Shown: piece by piece, positions 15,258 through 24,590 of the stretch | How the letters are laid out: each line of letters starts with the position of its first letter | Numbering within the stretch: position 1 is the stretch's first letter | Source: CAWCWN01 sp963799245 | GTDB lineage: Bacteria; Chloroflexota; Ktedonobacteria; Ktedonobacterales; Ktedonobacteraceae | Direction of reading: 5' to 3' | DNA length: 64,000 nucleotides | NCBI GenBank assembly: GCA_963799245.1 | Contig: CAWCWN010000003.1 | Coordinates: 2,418,001-2,482,000 of the forward strand | The notes under the pieces: model-generated | Databases searched by the model: none | What the model saw: the letters and a program-made list of their open reading frames with translations, nothing else | What the model was told of the DNA's origin: nothing | Made by a program: the position numbers and the translations under genes

Positions 15258-18004
15258 AAGCCTCGATGTACTTTAACTATACATCGCGCTCGCTGCTACG
15301 GGGGGGGCAGCGCACCGCGCTGGCGATCTTCTGCGTCGCGGTTGGCGTCATGGCGATTGTCGCGCTGCAGCTAGTAGGTCAGATGATCAACAACGCGTTC
15401 ACCGTGAATGTGCGCGACGCCAATGGCGGAGATATTGCGGTGACATCCCAGAGCGCGCCATTTAAGCAGAGCGACCTGGCCTTCTTTGATAATCTAAAGA
15501 GCAATGGCACCATCACGAACTACACCGCGGTAATCAATGTCAATGGTTCGATCGGCCTGGCCAGTTCGGCCACGCAGTCCTTTACCCTGCAGGTCGTAGA
15601 TCCCCAGAGCTTCCCGGTCGTCACGCCGCCAACCTTCAAGACCCCTGGCGGTGGCGAGCTTTCCAGCCTGCTCAAGAACGACCAGGTGGTCGTGGACCAG
15701 AACCTGCTGGACCAGTATAACAAGAAGGTCGGCGATAGCTTTAAGATGCATGTCGGGACCGGCAACGGGACCGGCTTCAGCCTGCCCGTAAAGATTATCG
15801 GGGTCGTCAACGACAGCGGCGTGTTTGCGCAGTCCAACGATTTCATGCTCATCTCACGCAGCGATTATCAGGCCGCAGATCCCAGTACGCCCCTGCTGTA
15901 TGACACCGTGGATGTGACGACGGCCGATAAGGCGCATACTGACGCGGCTGCCACTGCAATTGGAGATAAATTTCGCATCGCCAATGTGCAGACTGCTGAC
16001 CAGGCGCTGAAAAATAACCAGCAGCAGGTTGATTTGATCAAGAAGTTCCTGGAGGTCGCGGGCCTGCTGGCCCTGCTGATCGGCGGCGTGGGTATCGTCA
16101 ACACCATGCAGGTCCTGCTGTCGCGCCGCCGCGTAGAGATCGCCATGCTGAAGACGACGGGCTATCACCGCTTCGATCTGTACCTGCTCTTTGGCCTGGA
16201 GGCCGGCCTGCTAGGCCTGGTAGGAGGGGTAGTCGGCGCGGCGGCGGCGATAGGCGTCAGCTACGTCGTGCGCAATATCGTGCAGCAGCTCTTCCCCATC
16301 ACGATCCCCTTCCTGCTCGATTACAGGATTATTGGCGGCGGTGTCGTGATTGGACTGGTGACGGCCATGATCTTTGGCCTGCTGCCGATTGTGCAGGCGG
16401 CAAATATTCGCCCCTTGAATGTCATCCGTGAAATGGCGGGAGGCAATCGCGTCGGCAGCTTCTTCTTGACCGTCGGCCTGCTGCTGCTGCTGTCGGTGTT
16501 GTTCTGCCTGCTGGCCATCGTCATTCTGAACGATGTGAGGTGGGGCATCAGCGCGGTCTATGGGGCCTTCATCTTCCTGACCCTGCTCAGCCTCCTCTTT
16601 AGCCTGGTGGTGCTGGTGATCAGTATACTGCCGGTTCCCGAGCGCTTCAACCCGGGTTATACCGCCCTGGTTGTGGGGGGGGTCGCACTCTCAGTGCTGC
16701 TCTACCACTTCTTGCCAACCTTTGGTATTATGCTCTTCGTGGTCTCGATCTTCGGGTTTGTGGTTGTGCTGCTGCCGCGTACGTGGAAGTCGAATACGAA
16801 GATGGCGCTGCGCAATATCGGCCGCCAGCGGGGTCGTACCACAACCACGCTGCTGGCCCTGTTTGTGGGCGTCTTTACTATTGGCCTGATCCTTGTGCTG
16901 GGGCAGAACTTAAGTCAGAAGATCAACGCCGTCATCGCCAACAACCTCACCTTTAACCTGGTCGCGATTGGTCGTGGCAAAGACGCCACGGCGCTGCAGA
17001 ACAAGCTGGGGACGATTCCCGGCATCTCCCTCGCGCATACGCAGAGCCGGACGTACGTCTCCGACGTACCGCTGACCATCGATGGCACGCCGTTTGTCAG
17101 CCTACTGCCGCGCCATGACCAGGGAGGGCCGAATGATCTTGGGAGCGGCGGTGTGCTCTACTTCCTGGGCGGTCTTGAGGGATACGATGTAACGCATAAC
17201 CGCCTGCCGGATACACAGAACACATCCTTCAGCGGGCGCAACCTGAATGCCAGCGACGCAGGCACGCACAATGCGCTGATTAGCTGGAATGTGGCCAACC
17301 TCGCGCCCCTCAAGGGGCATATCCACCTGGGGAGTGTGATAACACTGGCAAGCCAGGACGGCAAGAAGACGACGACGATTACGGTTGTCGGGTTCTACCG
17401 CTCGTCGGACGCCGCCCTGCACTTCGGCCCTGTCCTGACGACGCCGGACGCGGTGGCGGCCCTGACGCCCGCGGGCCAGGGAATCACCATTTTCTATATG
17501 AAGATAGACTCGGCCAGGGTGGGCAAGGCCTTGCAGAGCATCAGCAGCATCGCTCCGAATGCTGGAGTCTACAATTTCGCCAATATCGGCGATTACATCA
17601 ACAGCATTATCAGCGATCTGCTGCTGGTGCTTACCACTATTGCCTCGCTGTCGCTGCTGGCCGGCGTGATAATCATCGCTAACGCGGTGGCGCTGGCGAT
17701 GCTGGAGCGGCGCCGTGAGCTGGGTATTCTCAAGTCTGTAGGCTACACCAGCAGTACGATCCTGGGCGAGGTGCTGATCGAAAATGGCATCGTCGGGGGT
17801 ACAGGCGCGCTGCTGGCGATGCTGCTGGTGACGCTGGCCACGGGCCTGCTGGGTTCGCTGGTCTTCAATTCGACCTTTGGCGTCAGCTGGTACATCGCGA
17901 TCGGCCTGATCGTCGGCATCGGGCTGCTGGCAATGGTGGTATCGGCTCTTGTAGCCTGGGGCGCGACACGGGTGCGTCCATTGGAGGTGCTCAGGTACGA
18001 GTGA
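15254..18004 (+). CDS. FtsX/MacB-type ABC permease with duplicated core
   Basis: 916 residues from TTG 15254, which overlaps the ATPase stop codon; ATG 15266 is the alternative. Two FtsX-like units occur in one chain. The first has an N-terminal helix, a MacB-PCD-like outer domain (~35-250) and a four-helix core with GGVGIVNTMQVLLSRRRVEIAMLKTTGY. Central helices then lead to a second outer domain (~530-790) and core with IIANAVALAMLERRRELGILKSVGY. Both copies carry the RRxEIAxLKTxG-type coupling helix that contacts the ATPase, so one polypeptide supplies both halves of the transporter. It ends one base before a 64-base palindrome. Confidence 0.9.
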   Translation: MKASMYFNYTSRSLLRGGQRTALAIFCVAVGVMAIVALQLVGQMINNAFTVNVRDANGGDIAVTSQSAPFKQSDLAFFDNLKSNGTITNYTAVINVNGSIGLASSATQSFTLQVVDPQSFPVVTPPTFKTPGGGELSSLLKNDQVVVDQNLLDQYNKKVGDSFKMHVGTGNGTGFSLPVKIIGVVNDSGVFAQSNDFMLISRSDYQAADPSTPLLYDTVDVTTADKAHTDAAATAIGDKFRIANVQTADQALKNNQQQVDLIKKFLEVAGLLALLIGGVGIVNTMQVLLSRRRVEIAMLKTTGYHRFDLYLLFGLEAGLLGLVGGVVGAAAAIGVSYVVRNIVQQLFPITIPFLLDYRIIGGGVVIGLVTAMIFGLLPIVQAANIRPLNVIREMAGGNRVGSFFLTVGLLLLLSVLFCLLAIVILNDVRWGISAVYGAFIFLTLLSLLFSLVVLVISILPVPERFNPGYTALVVGGVALSVLLYHFLPTFGIMLFVVSIFGFVVVLLPRTWKSNTKMALRNIGRQRGRTTTTLLALFVGVFTIGLILVLGQNLSQKINAVIANNLTFNLVAIGRGKDATALQNKLGTIPGISLAHTQSRTYVSDVPLTIDGTPFVSLLPRHDQGGPNDLGSGGVLYFLGGLEGYDVTHNRLPDTQNTSFSGRNLNASDAGTHNALISWNVANLAPLKGHIHLGSVITLASQDGKKTTTITVVGFYRSSDAALHFGPVLTTPDAVAALTPAGQGITIFYMKIDSARVGKALQSISSIAPNAGVYNFANIGDYINSIISDLLLVLTTIASLSLLAGVIIIANAVALAMLERRRELGILKSVGYTSSTILGEVLIENGIVGGTGALLAMLLVTLATGLLGSLVFNSTFGVSWYIAIGLIVGIGLLAMVVSALVAWGATRVRPLEVLRYE

Positions 18005-18068
18005 TCAGCCCGCCCTCGCCTTTTGTGCGCCGCCCGCGGGCGGCGCACAAAAGGCGAGGGCGGGCTGA
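18005..18068. terminator. 64-base perfect palindrome between convergent genes
   Basis: Bases 18005-18036 are the exact reverse complement of 18037-18068, with no unpaired centre. In RNA this gives a stem of about 30 pairs on either strand. It fills almost the whole gap between the permease stop (18004) and the phosphodiesterase stop (18075). It presumably terminates both transcripts. No T tract is evident. Confidence 0.75.
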
Positions 18069-18074
18069 CTCATG

Positions 18075-19352
18075 TTACAGGGGTAAAAGCAGCAAGGGAA
18101 TCTCCATCTCTTCAGGCGTCAGGCCCCCATGGTGACCCAGAAAGTGCATAGCAAATTTTCCCTCTTCATACCACCACGTCGTTGCATGCTGGTAGGGCAG
18201 GAGGACGACATTGCCCACGCGGCTTAAAAATTCCTGTGACGGCTCCTGCGTGCCGAAAAAGTGCTGTGCCACAAGGTCCGCGGTCCTGTAGACCTCGGCC
18301 TTGCCGGACAGCTGCCTCTGCAGGGTTGCGCAGGCTTCATCGATATATGTTTCCTGGATATGCAGGAACATATCCCGGGCGGAGCCGGCCGGTACCAGCA
18401 GCTGGCCCTGGGCATTGGTCTGCAGGAAGCGTTCGATGCCTGTCAGGTGAGTGTTGAGATAGGTTGTCTGGCGGGGATCAACCTCCACCTGCCCATGATC
18501 GGCGCTGATAATGAGCAGCGTATCGCGTAACTTGCCGCGCACTTTCTGGTAAAAAAGCTGATCCACCGCCGTAAAGAAGGCCTCTACTTCTTTCTCAAGC
18601 TGCCTGGCATGAGGCCCGTAGGAGTGGCATATGGCATCGATGCGGTCAAAGTAGAGATAGTAATAGTAGGGCGGCGCTTTGTGAGCAAGCGCCACTTCCG
18701 CCAGGAGGGTCAGCGCATGCGCAAGCGATTTGTAAGGCACGACCTGCGCACCCCGGAAAACTACCTCTGAATATGTCGAGGGAGTATATGTCTGGCTCTG
18801 GAAAATATATGGCACAACGCCGTATTGTTTGAGGGTCTGATAGAGTGTCTGGCGTGGAAAAAAAGCGCTCGCCGGTAGCGCGGCCCGTTTCAAACTATCC
18901 CGCTCGCTCTGCCTGGCGTAGGCAAAGAGCAGGGGCATGATGATATTGTCTACTAATGGCTCATAATACTGCCACTCATAGACGCCGCTCTGCCCGACCT
19001 CCAGGCCTGTGTGGATGCAGGTCGCGTGGGCGGCCGTCGTCGAGGGAAACTGTGAAGTCATTTTTGAGACGACGCCGCTGTTCTGAACGGTCCTGAGAAA
19101 GGCATATTTTTCAGCATAGCGCTCGAAGAAGCGCCAGCCGAAGGCGTCAACAAAAAACAGGATAACCCTGGCGTAGCTTGTGGGCAGGTCTCCGAATACG
19201 TCGAGCGGCAAAGCGCTGCCGCCCTGACCGCTTAACAGGTAGATAATCGTTTGAGGAAGATTGGAGAAGCAGTACGAAGTATAGAGCGGCTTAACGAAGT
19301 GTTGAGAGAAGCGGGAGGCGTTTACAGCAGCGAGGGAGGTCGTATTGAGCAT
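18075..19352 (-). CDS. Type I phosphodiesterase/nucleotide pyrophosphatase-family protein
   Basis: 425 residues, alkaline phosphatase superfamily. The metal-ligand pattern is complete: FFVDAFGW (first Asp), the nucleophile segment FPSTTAAHAT (Thr), DRIDAICHSYGPHA (Asp/His pair), IISADHGQVEV (Asp-His) and a final His in LGHHGGLTPEEM. The family hydrolyses phosphodiester or pyrophosphate bonds; some members act on phosphonates or sugar-phosphate polymers. There is no signal peptide or membrane helix, so a cytoplasmic location is likely. It is monocistronic, with AGGAAGC upstream of the ATG, and shares its terminator with the ABC permease. Substrate is unknown. Confidence 0.85.
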   Translation of the reverse strand: MLNTTSLAAVNASRFSQHFVKPLYTSYCFSNLPQTIIYLLSGQGGSALPLDVFGDLPTSYARVILFFVDAFGWRFFERYAEKYAFLRTVQNSGVVSKMTSQFPSTTAAHATCIHTGLEVGQSGVYEWQYYEPLVDNIIMPLLFAYARQSERDSLKRAALPASAFFPRQTLYQTLKQYGVVPYIFQSQTYTPSTYSEVVFRGAQVVPYKSLAHALTLLAEVALAHKAPPYYYYLYFDRIDAICHSYGPHARQLEKEVEAFFTAVDQLFYQKVRGKLRDTLLIISADHGQVEVDPRQTTYLNTHLTGIERFLQTNAQGQLLVPAGSARDMFLHIQETYIDEACATLQRQLSGKAEVYRTADLVAQHFFGTQEPSQEFLSRVGNVVLLPYQHATTWWYEEGKFAMHFLGHHGGLTPEEMEIPLLLLPL

Positions 19353-19900
19353 TTCTATTCCTGCTTCCTGGTAATGGTGAAGCTAAGCGGGACATTTCTG
19401 ATCGAATTGCAGATAGTATAAGTGTAGCATAAAATGCTGACCTTTGCGCCCGCTTGTGCCTACAACCTCTTGTAATCTCCGCCACAAACAACGTACAGTA
19501 TCGAGAACTCATGACAAATGACCTCTCATATGGAGGCCAAATACGCCGAGGATATGCCTGGCCGCTGAATTGAGCGTGGAGACCATTACACCCTTTGCGG
19601 CGCTGCGCGCCGAGCTGATCGCGCGCTACAGCGTATACTGGACGAAGGAAGCGCGTTTCTGCGAGTGCCGCAATCCAATCTATCCCGTCTAGCGGGGAAG
19701 CGAGGGGAAAAACAACATGTCTCTCACGGGTGGCGCATCTGGCAGGCAGTAGGGCAGAAACTCGCCAAAATGGAGACCTCGCAAGGTAGAAATGTATGCA
19801 TGATTTCGTTGCGTGCGAACCAGGTCGATACCTGCTGTAAGTGTTAGAGCGGCAGTTTTAAGCTGAGAGGTAGCGAAGGAGGAGATAGAGGAGCGGAGCG
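19353..19900. other. Intergenic region with a possible gene fragment
   Basis: No intact gene is seen. On the plus strand, a frame ending at the TAG near 19690 encodes about 40 protein-like residues (for example TPFAALRAELIARYS and WTKEARFCECRN), with no convincing start or ribosome-binding site. It may be the tail of a lost gene. I do not recognise its family. Confidence 0.3.
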
Positions 19901-20344
19901 TTAGCCAATAGCCGGACCCCAGGAGATTATGTACTCGGGTGAGATGACAATGACGGGATACTGCTCCAGAGCCATGGCCTGGTACTGACTATAGCGCTCG
20001 CGCAACAACAGCAGGGCATGGGCATGTTGCGTTTCCGTGGGTGCAAGCAGGGAGGCCGGCCCCTGGACGAGGACGTAACCCAGGCGCGACCAGTCTTCGT
20101 CGTAACGGTCAATCACCAGTGCGACCTCGGGGCGGGCCAGGATATTGCGGACGCGGCGCAGCTTACTGCCTGCGACGCGTTTGGGCTTCTCATCCAGAGG
20201 TGTGTAAAAGCGGGTGCCGTCAAAGGCATAGCAGACGGGTATAACATGCGGATTGCCCTCCGCGTCAGCCGTCGCCAGGCGGGCGACGCGCTGAGCGAGC
20301 ACAAAGCCTGCTTCGCTTTCTGTCAGCGCCTGACGCTGCGACAT
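19901..20344 (-). CDS. PPOX-class F420-dependent-type oxidoreductase (Rv0121-like)
   Basis: 147 residues with a split-barrel flavin/F420-binding fold. Conserved features are VARLATADAEGNPHVIPVCYAF near the N terminus, then DEKPKRV and RVRNILARPEVALVIDRYDEDW. This pattern fits the Rv0121-type subfamily of PPOX proteins, which are associated with coenzyme F420. The assignment to F420 rather than FMN comes from subfamily resemblance, not from a binding test. AAGGAAGAG precedes the ATG at 20344. It is a single-gene unit with no F420 biosynthesis genes in the window. Substrate unknown. Confidence 0.8.
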   Translation of the reverse strand: MSQRQALTESEAGFVLAQRVARLATADAEGNPHVIPVCYAFDGTRFYTPLDEKPKRVAGSKLRRVRNILARPEVALVIDRYDEDWSRLGYVLVQGPASLLAPTETQHAHALLLLRERYSQYQAMALEQYPVIVISPEYIISWGPAIG

Positions 20345-20759
20345 ATCTCTTCCTTCTTTCTTCCTTGTCGCCTACGCCGTTTTTCTTTCTTTTTCCTGGC
20401 ATATTTGAACCTCTTTCTAGCAATGGGTACGCTGATCCTTTAGTTCGTCGTTCTTGCTCGTACCTTACCATAAAGTGGCGTTACGGGCAATAGAGAATGG
20501 TCAGTAATCAAACAGAGATATATACATATATTTGCAAGTATAGATGCCAGGGGCTGCGCCTAGAAGAGAAAAGCGGTGCAGATCCAGTAAAGAAGCGGTG
20601 ATAATTATGTAATTTTGTAAAGGAATGCATGGGTAATGGTAAGGTAAGCGTGGTATGATACGTGTGGCGTTTGTGGAAAGGATCCTTTTTTGACAGTATG
20701 CCGCGGTCGCAGCATGAGTTATGAGCAGCATGCGCAATCAGCAGCGTGCAGGGAGCAAT
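20345..20759. other. Divergent intergenic region
   Basis: This 415-base region separates the PPOX gene from the divergent Grx-TrxR gene and presumably holds both promoters. A TTGACA occurs at about 20690-20695, but no good -10 is correctly spaced from it. No coding sequence is seen. Confidence 0.4.
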
Positions 20760-21992
20760 ATGTCTCATCCCAATATAAAATTGTACGGCACAAACTGGTG
20801 TAGTGATTGTAAGCGCAGCAAACGCTTTCTGGGCGAGCAACGGGTTCAGTATGAATTTATCGATATCGAAGAGGATCTACAAGGCCAGAACTATGTCAGG
20901 GAGCTGCAAAAAGGTGGAATGTTGATCCCCACGATTGTCTTTGATGATGGATCGATCCTCATTGAACCATCGAACGCGGAACTGGCTGCGAAACTTGGCC
21001 TGGAGACGAAGGCCAGGTGCGAGTTTTATGACCTCATCATTGTTGGCGGAGGCCCTACGGCGCTGACGACGTCTATTTATGCCGCGCGCGACGGCTTTGA
21101 TGTCCTGGTCATAGAGCGCAGCGCTCTGGGTGGTCAGGCGGGCATTACAGAGCGCCTGGATAATTATCCAGGTTTTCCCGAAGGTGTAACGGGCGGCGAG
21201 TTCGCTGCAAGGATTATCTCCCAGGCCAGGCGTTATGGCGTGGAAATGCTTTCGGCGCAGAACGTTGTGCGTGTTGGCAACGATGGTGATGCGCACTTCG
21301 TCGAGACGGAGAGTGGCAATTTCTATCGCAGCAATGCCGTCTTGATCGCTACCGGTTCTACCTATAAACGCCTGGGCGTAGCGGGAGAAGAGGATTTCAT
21401 TGGCGCGGGCATCCACTTCTGCGCCACCTGTGATGGCCCCTTCTACAAGGGACGCGAGGTTGCCGTGATCGGCGGCGGCAATAGCGCTGTCGAAGAGGCG
21501 GCTTTTCTGACGTGTTTTAGCCCCAGGGTGACCATCCTCGTGCGGGGCGCGCAGTTGAGCGCCAGCAAGTTGGCCGCCGATAAAGCCTTGAGCTCGCCCG
21601 CGATCGAAGTGCGCTTCAATACGCAGGTAGTAGAGTTTCGCGGGCAGAACCACCGCCTGGGCAGCGTGGTTGTGAAGGACACCCGCACAGGTGAACTGGA
21701 AGAACTGCACCCGGCCGGCGTCTTTGTCTTCATTGGCCTGGCGGCTAATAGCAAGCACTTCACAGATATCGCCAGAGTTGATGGGCAGGGCTTTATTATG
21801 ACGGGCATTGATTTCCAGACCAGCACGGAAGGCATTTTTGCGGCGGGGGACGTTCGCGCCGGCAGCACCAAACAGCTCGTCAGCGCCGCGGGCGAGGGAG
21901 CCGCCGCCGCGCTGTCTATTCGTGAGCACCTGCGCGGGCATGACGCCCATAGCATGGAGCAGGCATTGCTCGCGAGCGCCCCCAGGGAATAG
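20760..21992 (+). CDS. Glutaredoxin-thioredoxin reductase fusion
   Basis: 410 residues. ATG 20760 is preferred (AGGGAG just upstream) over ATG 20721. Residues 1-80 are a glutaredoxin-like domain with redox motif C14-S-D-C17 in YGTNWCSDCKRSKRFL. Residues ~90-395 are a flavin thioredoxin reductase: FAD loop DLIIVGGGPTALT, NADPH loop VIGGGNSAVEEA, redox pair CATC in IHFCATCDGPF, and the C-terminal FAD motif GIFAAGDVR. The fusion lets the reductase pass electrons from NADPH through its own CATC pair to a tethered glutaredoxin, so it may work without separate thioredoxin. It is followed at once by a hairpin terminator. Assignment of both domains is secure; the final electron acceptor is not known. 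Confidence 0.92.
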   Translation: MSHPNIKLYGTNWCSDCKRSKRFLGEQRVQYEFIDIEEDLQGQNYVRELQKGGMLIPTIVFDDGSILIEPSNAELAAKLGLETKARCEFYDLIIVGGGPTALTTSIYAARDGFDVLVIERSALGGQAGITERLDNYPGFPEGVTGGEFAARIISQARRYGVEMLSAQNVVRVGNDGDAHFVETESGNFYRSNAVLIATGSTYKRLGVAGEEDFIGAGIHFCATCDGPFYKGREVAVIGGGNSAVEEAAFLTCFSPRVTILVRGAQLSASKLAADKALSSPAIEVRFNTQVVEFRGQNHRLGSVVVKDTRTGELEELHPAGVFVFIGLAANSKHFTDIARVDGQGFIMTGIDFQTSTEGIFAAGDVRAGSTKQLVSAAGEGAAAALSIREHLRGHDAHSMEQALLASAPRE

Positions 21993-21996
21993 TCAA

Positions 21997-22029
21997 AAGG
22001 AGGCCCTCCAGGAGAGGGAGGGCCTCCTT
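21997..22029. terminator. Bidirectional hairpin terminator
   Basis: A perfect 13-base-pair stem (21997-22009 with 22017-22029) with a 7-base loop, between the convergent Grx-TrxR gene and the osmoprotectant-binding protein gene. Four A residues precede it, which give a short U tract for the minus-strand transcript. Confidence 0.8.
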
Positions 22030-22041
22030 GCGGATACGCGG

Positions 22042-23001
22042 CTAATATAGCCCTTTGCTCTGTAAGAAGGAGGTCGCCACCTGCTTGACCGCCTCGTTAA
22101 TAGACATGCCGCTGGTATGTTTCGCTGCCACCTGCTGCTGCAAGTTAATACTCACATCGGTGGTCAGGTCTGGCGCAAGCGGATTGAGAGCATTCTTGAT
22201 GCCGGGGTCGCTCTGCAAGGTGGAGTCACGAACGATAGGTGCGGGGTGAAACTCAGGGAAGCCATGCTTATCGTCAGTGAGGAAGATGAAGCCCTTGCTC
22301 GCGACCGAGCCGTCGGTGGTATAGCACTCCGTTACCTGGGCCGACCCACTCGATACTGCGCTGAAGCCGATCGCATAGTCAACCTTCGCCAGCGATTTGA
22401 AGCTGCTGGAGGCAAATCCATACGTCGCCTTTAAGTCGTCGAAGAAGGGAATACCATCGCTCTGAGTCGCCAGGGTCAACTGCGAGACCTTGGGGGCCAG
22501 CTGCGAGAGGGTGGTGACACCGAGTTTCTGGGCCTCGGCCTTGGACGTGCACAGGGCATAGCCATCATTCAAGGGCGAGTAATCGAGCCAGGTGATATGA
22601 TACTGCTGCTCGAAGCCGTTCTTGACGGTTTCATAGTCCTTCTGTGGATTGAAGGACGACTTGACTCCCAGCGTATTGAGCCCGGTCGCGGTGAACTCGG
22701 GATAGAGATCGATCGCGCCATTCTTGAGCGCGGAGAACACGACTGGCGTCTGCCCCAGGGCTAGTTTGGGATTCACCGTGTAGCCGGCCTTCTGCAGCAA
22801 TAAGACATACATCTCGCCCAGAAGCTGACCCTCTGTATCGAGCTTGCTGCCAACGGTTATCGGTGCCCTGGACGATGAGCCGCTGCTTGAGCTACCCGAG
22901 TTGCTTGTGGTTGAGGAACCACATGCCGCCAGGATCAGCAGAGGGATGAGGGCAAATACCGCTAAGTATCTCGCTCGTAATGAGCGCCTAAGCAAAGACA
23001 T
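22042..23001 (-). CDS. Osmoprotectant ABC transporter substrate-binding lipoprotein (OpuCC-like)
   Basis: 319 residues. The signal peptide ends in LILAACGSS, a lipobox, so the protein is anchored to the outer face of the membrane. The mature part belongs to the OpuAC/ProX family: ITVGSKLDTEGQLLGEMY at the start, then NGAIDLYPEFTATGLNTLG, and FSAVSSGSAQVTECYTTDG later. It captures glycine betaine, choline or related compatible solutes and passes them to the two permeases encoded upstream. GGAGGAAGAA before the ATG is a strong ribosome-binding site. It is the last gene of the four-gene operon, in which the ATPase comes first. Confidence 0.88.
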   Translation of the reverse strand: MSLLRRSLRARYLAVFALIPLLILAACGSSTTSNSGSSSSGSSSRAPITVGSKLDTEGQLLGEMYVLLLQKAGYTVNPKLALGQTPVVFSALKNGAIDLYPEFTATGLNTLGVKSSFNPQKDYETVKNGFEQQYHITWLDYSPLNDGYALCTSKAEAQKLGVTTLSQLAPKVSQLTLATQSDGIPFFDDLKATYGFASSSFKSLAKVDYAIGFSAVSSGSAQVTECYTTDGSVASKGFIFLTDDKHGFPEFHPAPIVRDSTLQSDPGIKNALNPLAPDLTTDVSINLQQQVAAKHTSGMSINEAVKQVATSFLQSKGLY

Positions 23002-23066
23002 TTCTTCCTCCTTAAACTTTCATGCACATAAAGAGTTGTGCAGTAGACGCTACTGCACAGAGTAGG

Positions 23067-23729
23067 TCATGCTCTGGCTGTCGCCGTCTGTGCCTGCACT
23101 TTCAGGCCCGCGGGCGTCACTACCTGCTGCAGCCAGCTCAGTAACAATTCTACGATTATAGCCAGGATGGCTACTGCAAGCGCGCCAGCGATGAGCTCCG
23201 GGTAATTGAAGACGTTGAGCCCGTCCACAATATAGTCGCCATATCCGCCCGCGCCGATGAAGGCCGCCAGGGTCGCGGTCGCAACGATCTGCACAGACGA
23301 GGTGCGGATGCCGGCGGCGACGAGCGGGGTGACCAGGGGAGCCTGGATGCGCGTGGCGATCTGCAAAGTCGTCATCCCCATCCCCCTGGCCGCATCGATC
23401 ATGGCGGGATCGACCCCGCGAATGCCCGTATAGGTATTGAGCAGGATGGGTGGGACGCCCATTACGATCAACGCTATAATAGTGGGCGTAAAGCCGAGAC
23501 CGAAGATGGGGACAAAAATGATCAAGATCGCAATAATGGGGATGGCGCGCAGCAGTCCACTCAGGTTTACCGCGATAAAGGCCAGTGGCGCACTGCGTGA
23601 AACGGCCGCTCCCAGGATGACGCCGATGATTATAGCCACGGCGATAGAGACGCCGCAGATCTTCAGATATTCTGCGGTCTGCCCGAGGAAGTTGTTCTTG
23701 GGGTCCAGGATAAAATTGAGAACGCTCAT
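23067..23729 (-). CDS. Osmoprotectant ABC transporter permease (OpuC type)
   Basis: 220 residues, five to six membrane helices. It carries the ABC importer EAA-loop: AMIDAARGMGMTTLQIATRI, in the form typical of ProW/OpuCB/OpuCD permeases. It starts 11 bases after the preceding permease gene and forms a heterodimer with it. The C terminus is a short basic tail. Transport of glycine betaine-like solutes is inferred from the adjacent binding protein and ATPase. Confidence 0.88.
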   Translation of the reverse strand: MSVLNFILDPKNNFLGQTAEYLKICGVSIAVAIIIGVILGAAVSRSAPLAFIAVNLSGLLRAIPIIAILIIFVPIFGLGFTPTIIALIVMGVPPILLNTYTGIRGVDPAMIDAARGMGMTTLQIATRIQAPLVTPLVAAGIRTSSVQIVATATLAAFIGAGGYGDYIVDGLNVFNYPELIAGALAVAILAIIVELLLSWLQQVVTPAGLKVQAQTATARA

Positions 23730-23740
23730 CTCACTCCCTT

Positions 23741-24397
23741 CTATGCGACCGACACCGCGCTGCGTCCCCGGTTGAGTGCTACCTGCAGAGCCAGCAACAG
23801 GAGATCAGCGACAATGGCGAAGACGGCCGTCAATATCGCGCCGGCAACAACTGCATTGGTATCACCGTTGGCGATGTTCTGGAAAATCAGCGTCCCCAGG
23901 CACGTCTGGCCGACCAGCGCCGCCAGGGCCGCGATACCTATCGTCGTCACCGTGGCGATGCGAATGCCCGCGACAATGACGGGCAATGCCAGTGGCAGGG
24001 TAACGCGCAAAAGTACCTGCTGCGGCTTCATGCCCATCGCCCTGCCCACTTCAATCAGCAAAGGATCGATGCCGTTGATGGCCGCGGCGGTGTTGCGGAT
24101 CAACACCAGCATGTTATAGAGGACCAGTGGAATGATAGCGGTTGCGGCCGATAGCCCGGTAATGGCGATGAGGAGGGCGAAGGCTGCGATGCTGGGAATG
24201 GTGTACAGCAGCCCGGAAATAGTGATGATGGGCAAGTAGAGCTGGCGATAGCGCGCCACCAGTATTCCCAGTGGGATGGCGACGATGATCGAGATAAGCA
24301 TTGCGACCCCGACCAGGTAGAGGTGGCCCAGGAACAGGTAAGGGATACTGGTTGGGTCACTCAGGTCATAGTTATAGGGCTGGAATATATAGTTCAT
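23741..24397 (-). CDS. Osmoprotectant ABC transporter permease (OpuC type)
   Basis: 218 residues with membrane helices throughout. The EAA-loop reads LLIEVGRAMGMKPQQVLLRV, close to that of its partner permease downstream. AGGAG five bases before ATG 24397 supports the start. The ATPase gene lies 193 bases upstream, a longer gap than elsewhere in the operon, in which no gene is seen. The pairing of two different small permeases with one ATPase and one lipoprotein is the OpuC arrangement rather than ProU. Confidence 0.88.
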   Translation of the reverse strand: MNYIFQPYNYDLSDPTSIPYLFLGHLYLVGVAMLISIIVAIPLGILVARYRQLYLPIITISGLLYTIPSIAAFALLIAITGLSAATAIIPLVLYNMLVLIRNTAAAINGIDPLLIEVGRAMGMKPQQVLLRVTLPLALPVIVAGIRIATVTTIGIAALAALVGQTCLGTLIFQNIANGDTNAVVAGAILTAVFAIVADLLLLALQVALNRGRSAVSVA

Positions 24398-24590
24398 GCA
24401 ACTCCTTCGTTTATGCGCTTTGGCGGGGCATGTGTTCTAAGCCCTGCGTGCCCTAGTATATACGCGCTCAAGTGGGCATCATTCACAGCATGAGTACTAA
24501 AAGCAAAGCAATACATGCAAACCTCTTCTTTCTGCGCGCTCCCGGGCGCAGCTGGTTGTACTGCAGGCAGGGCGTATGGTCCCCGGCGTG

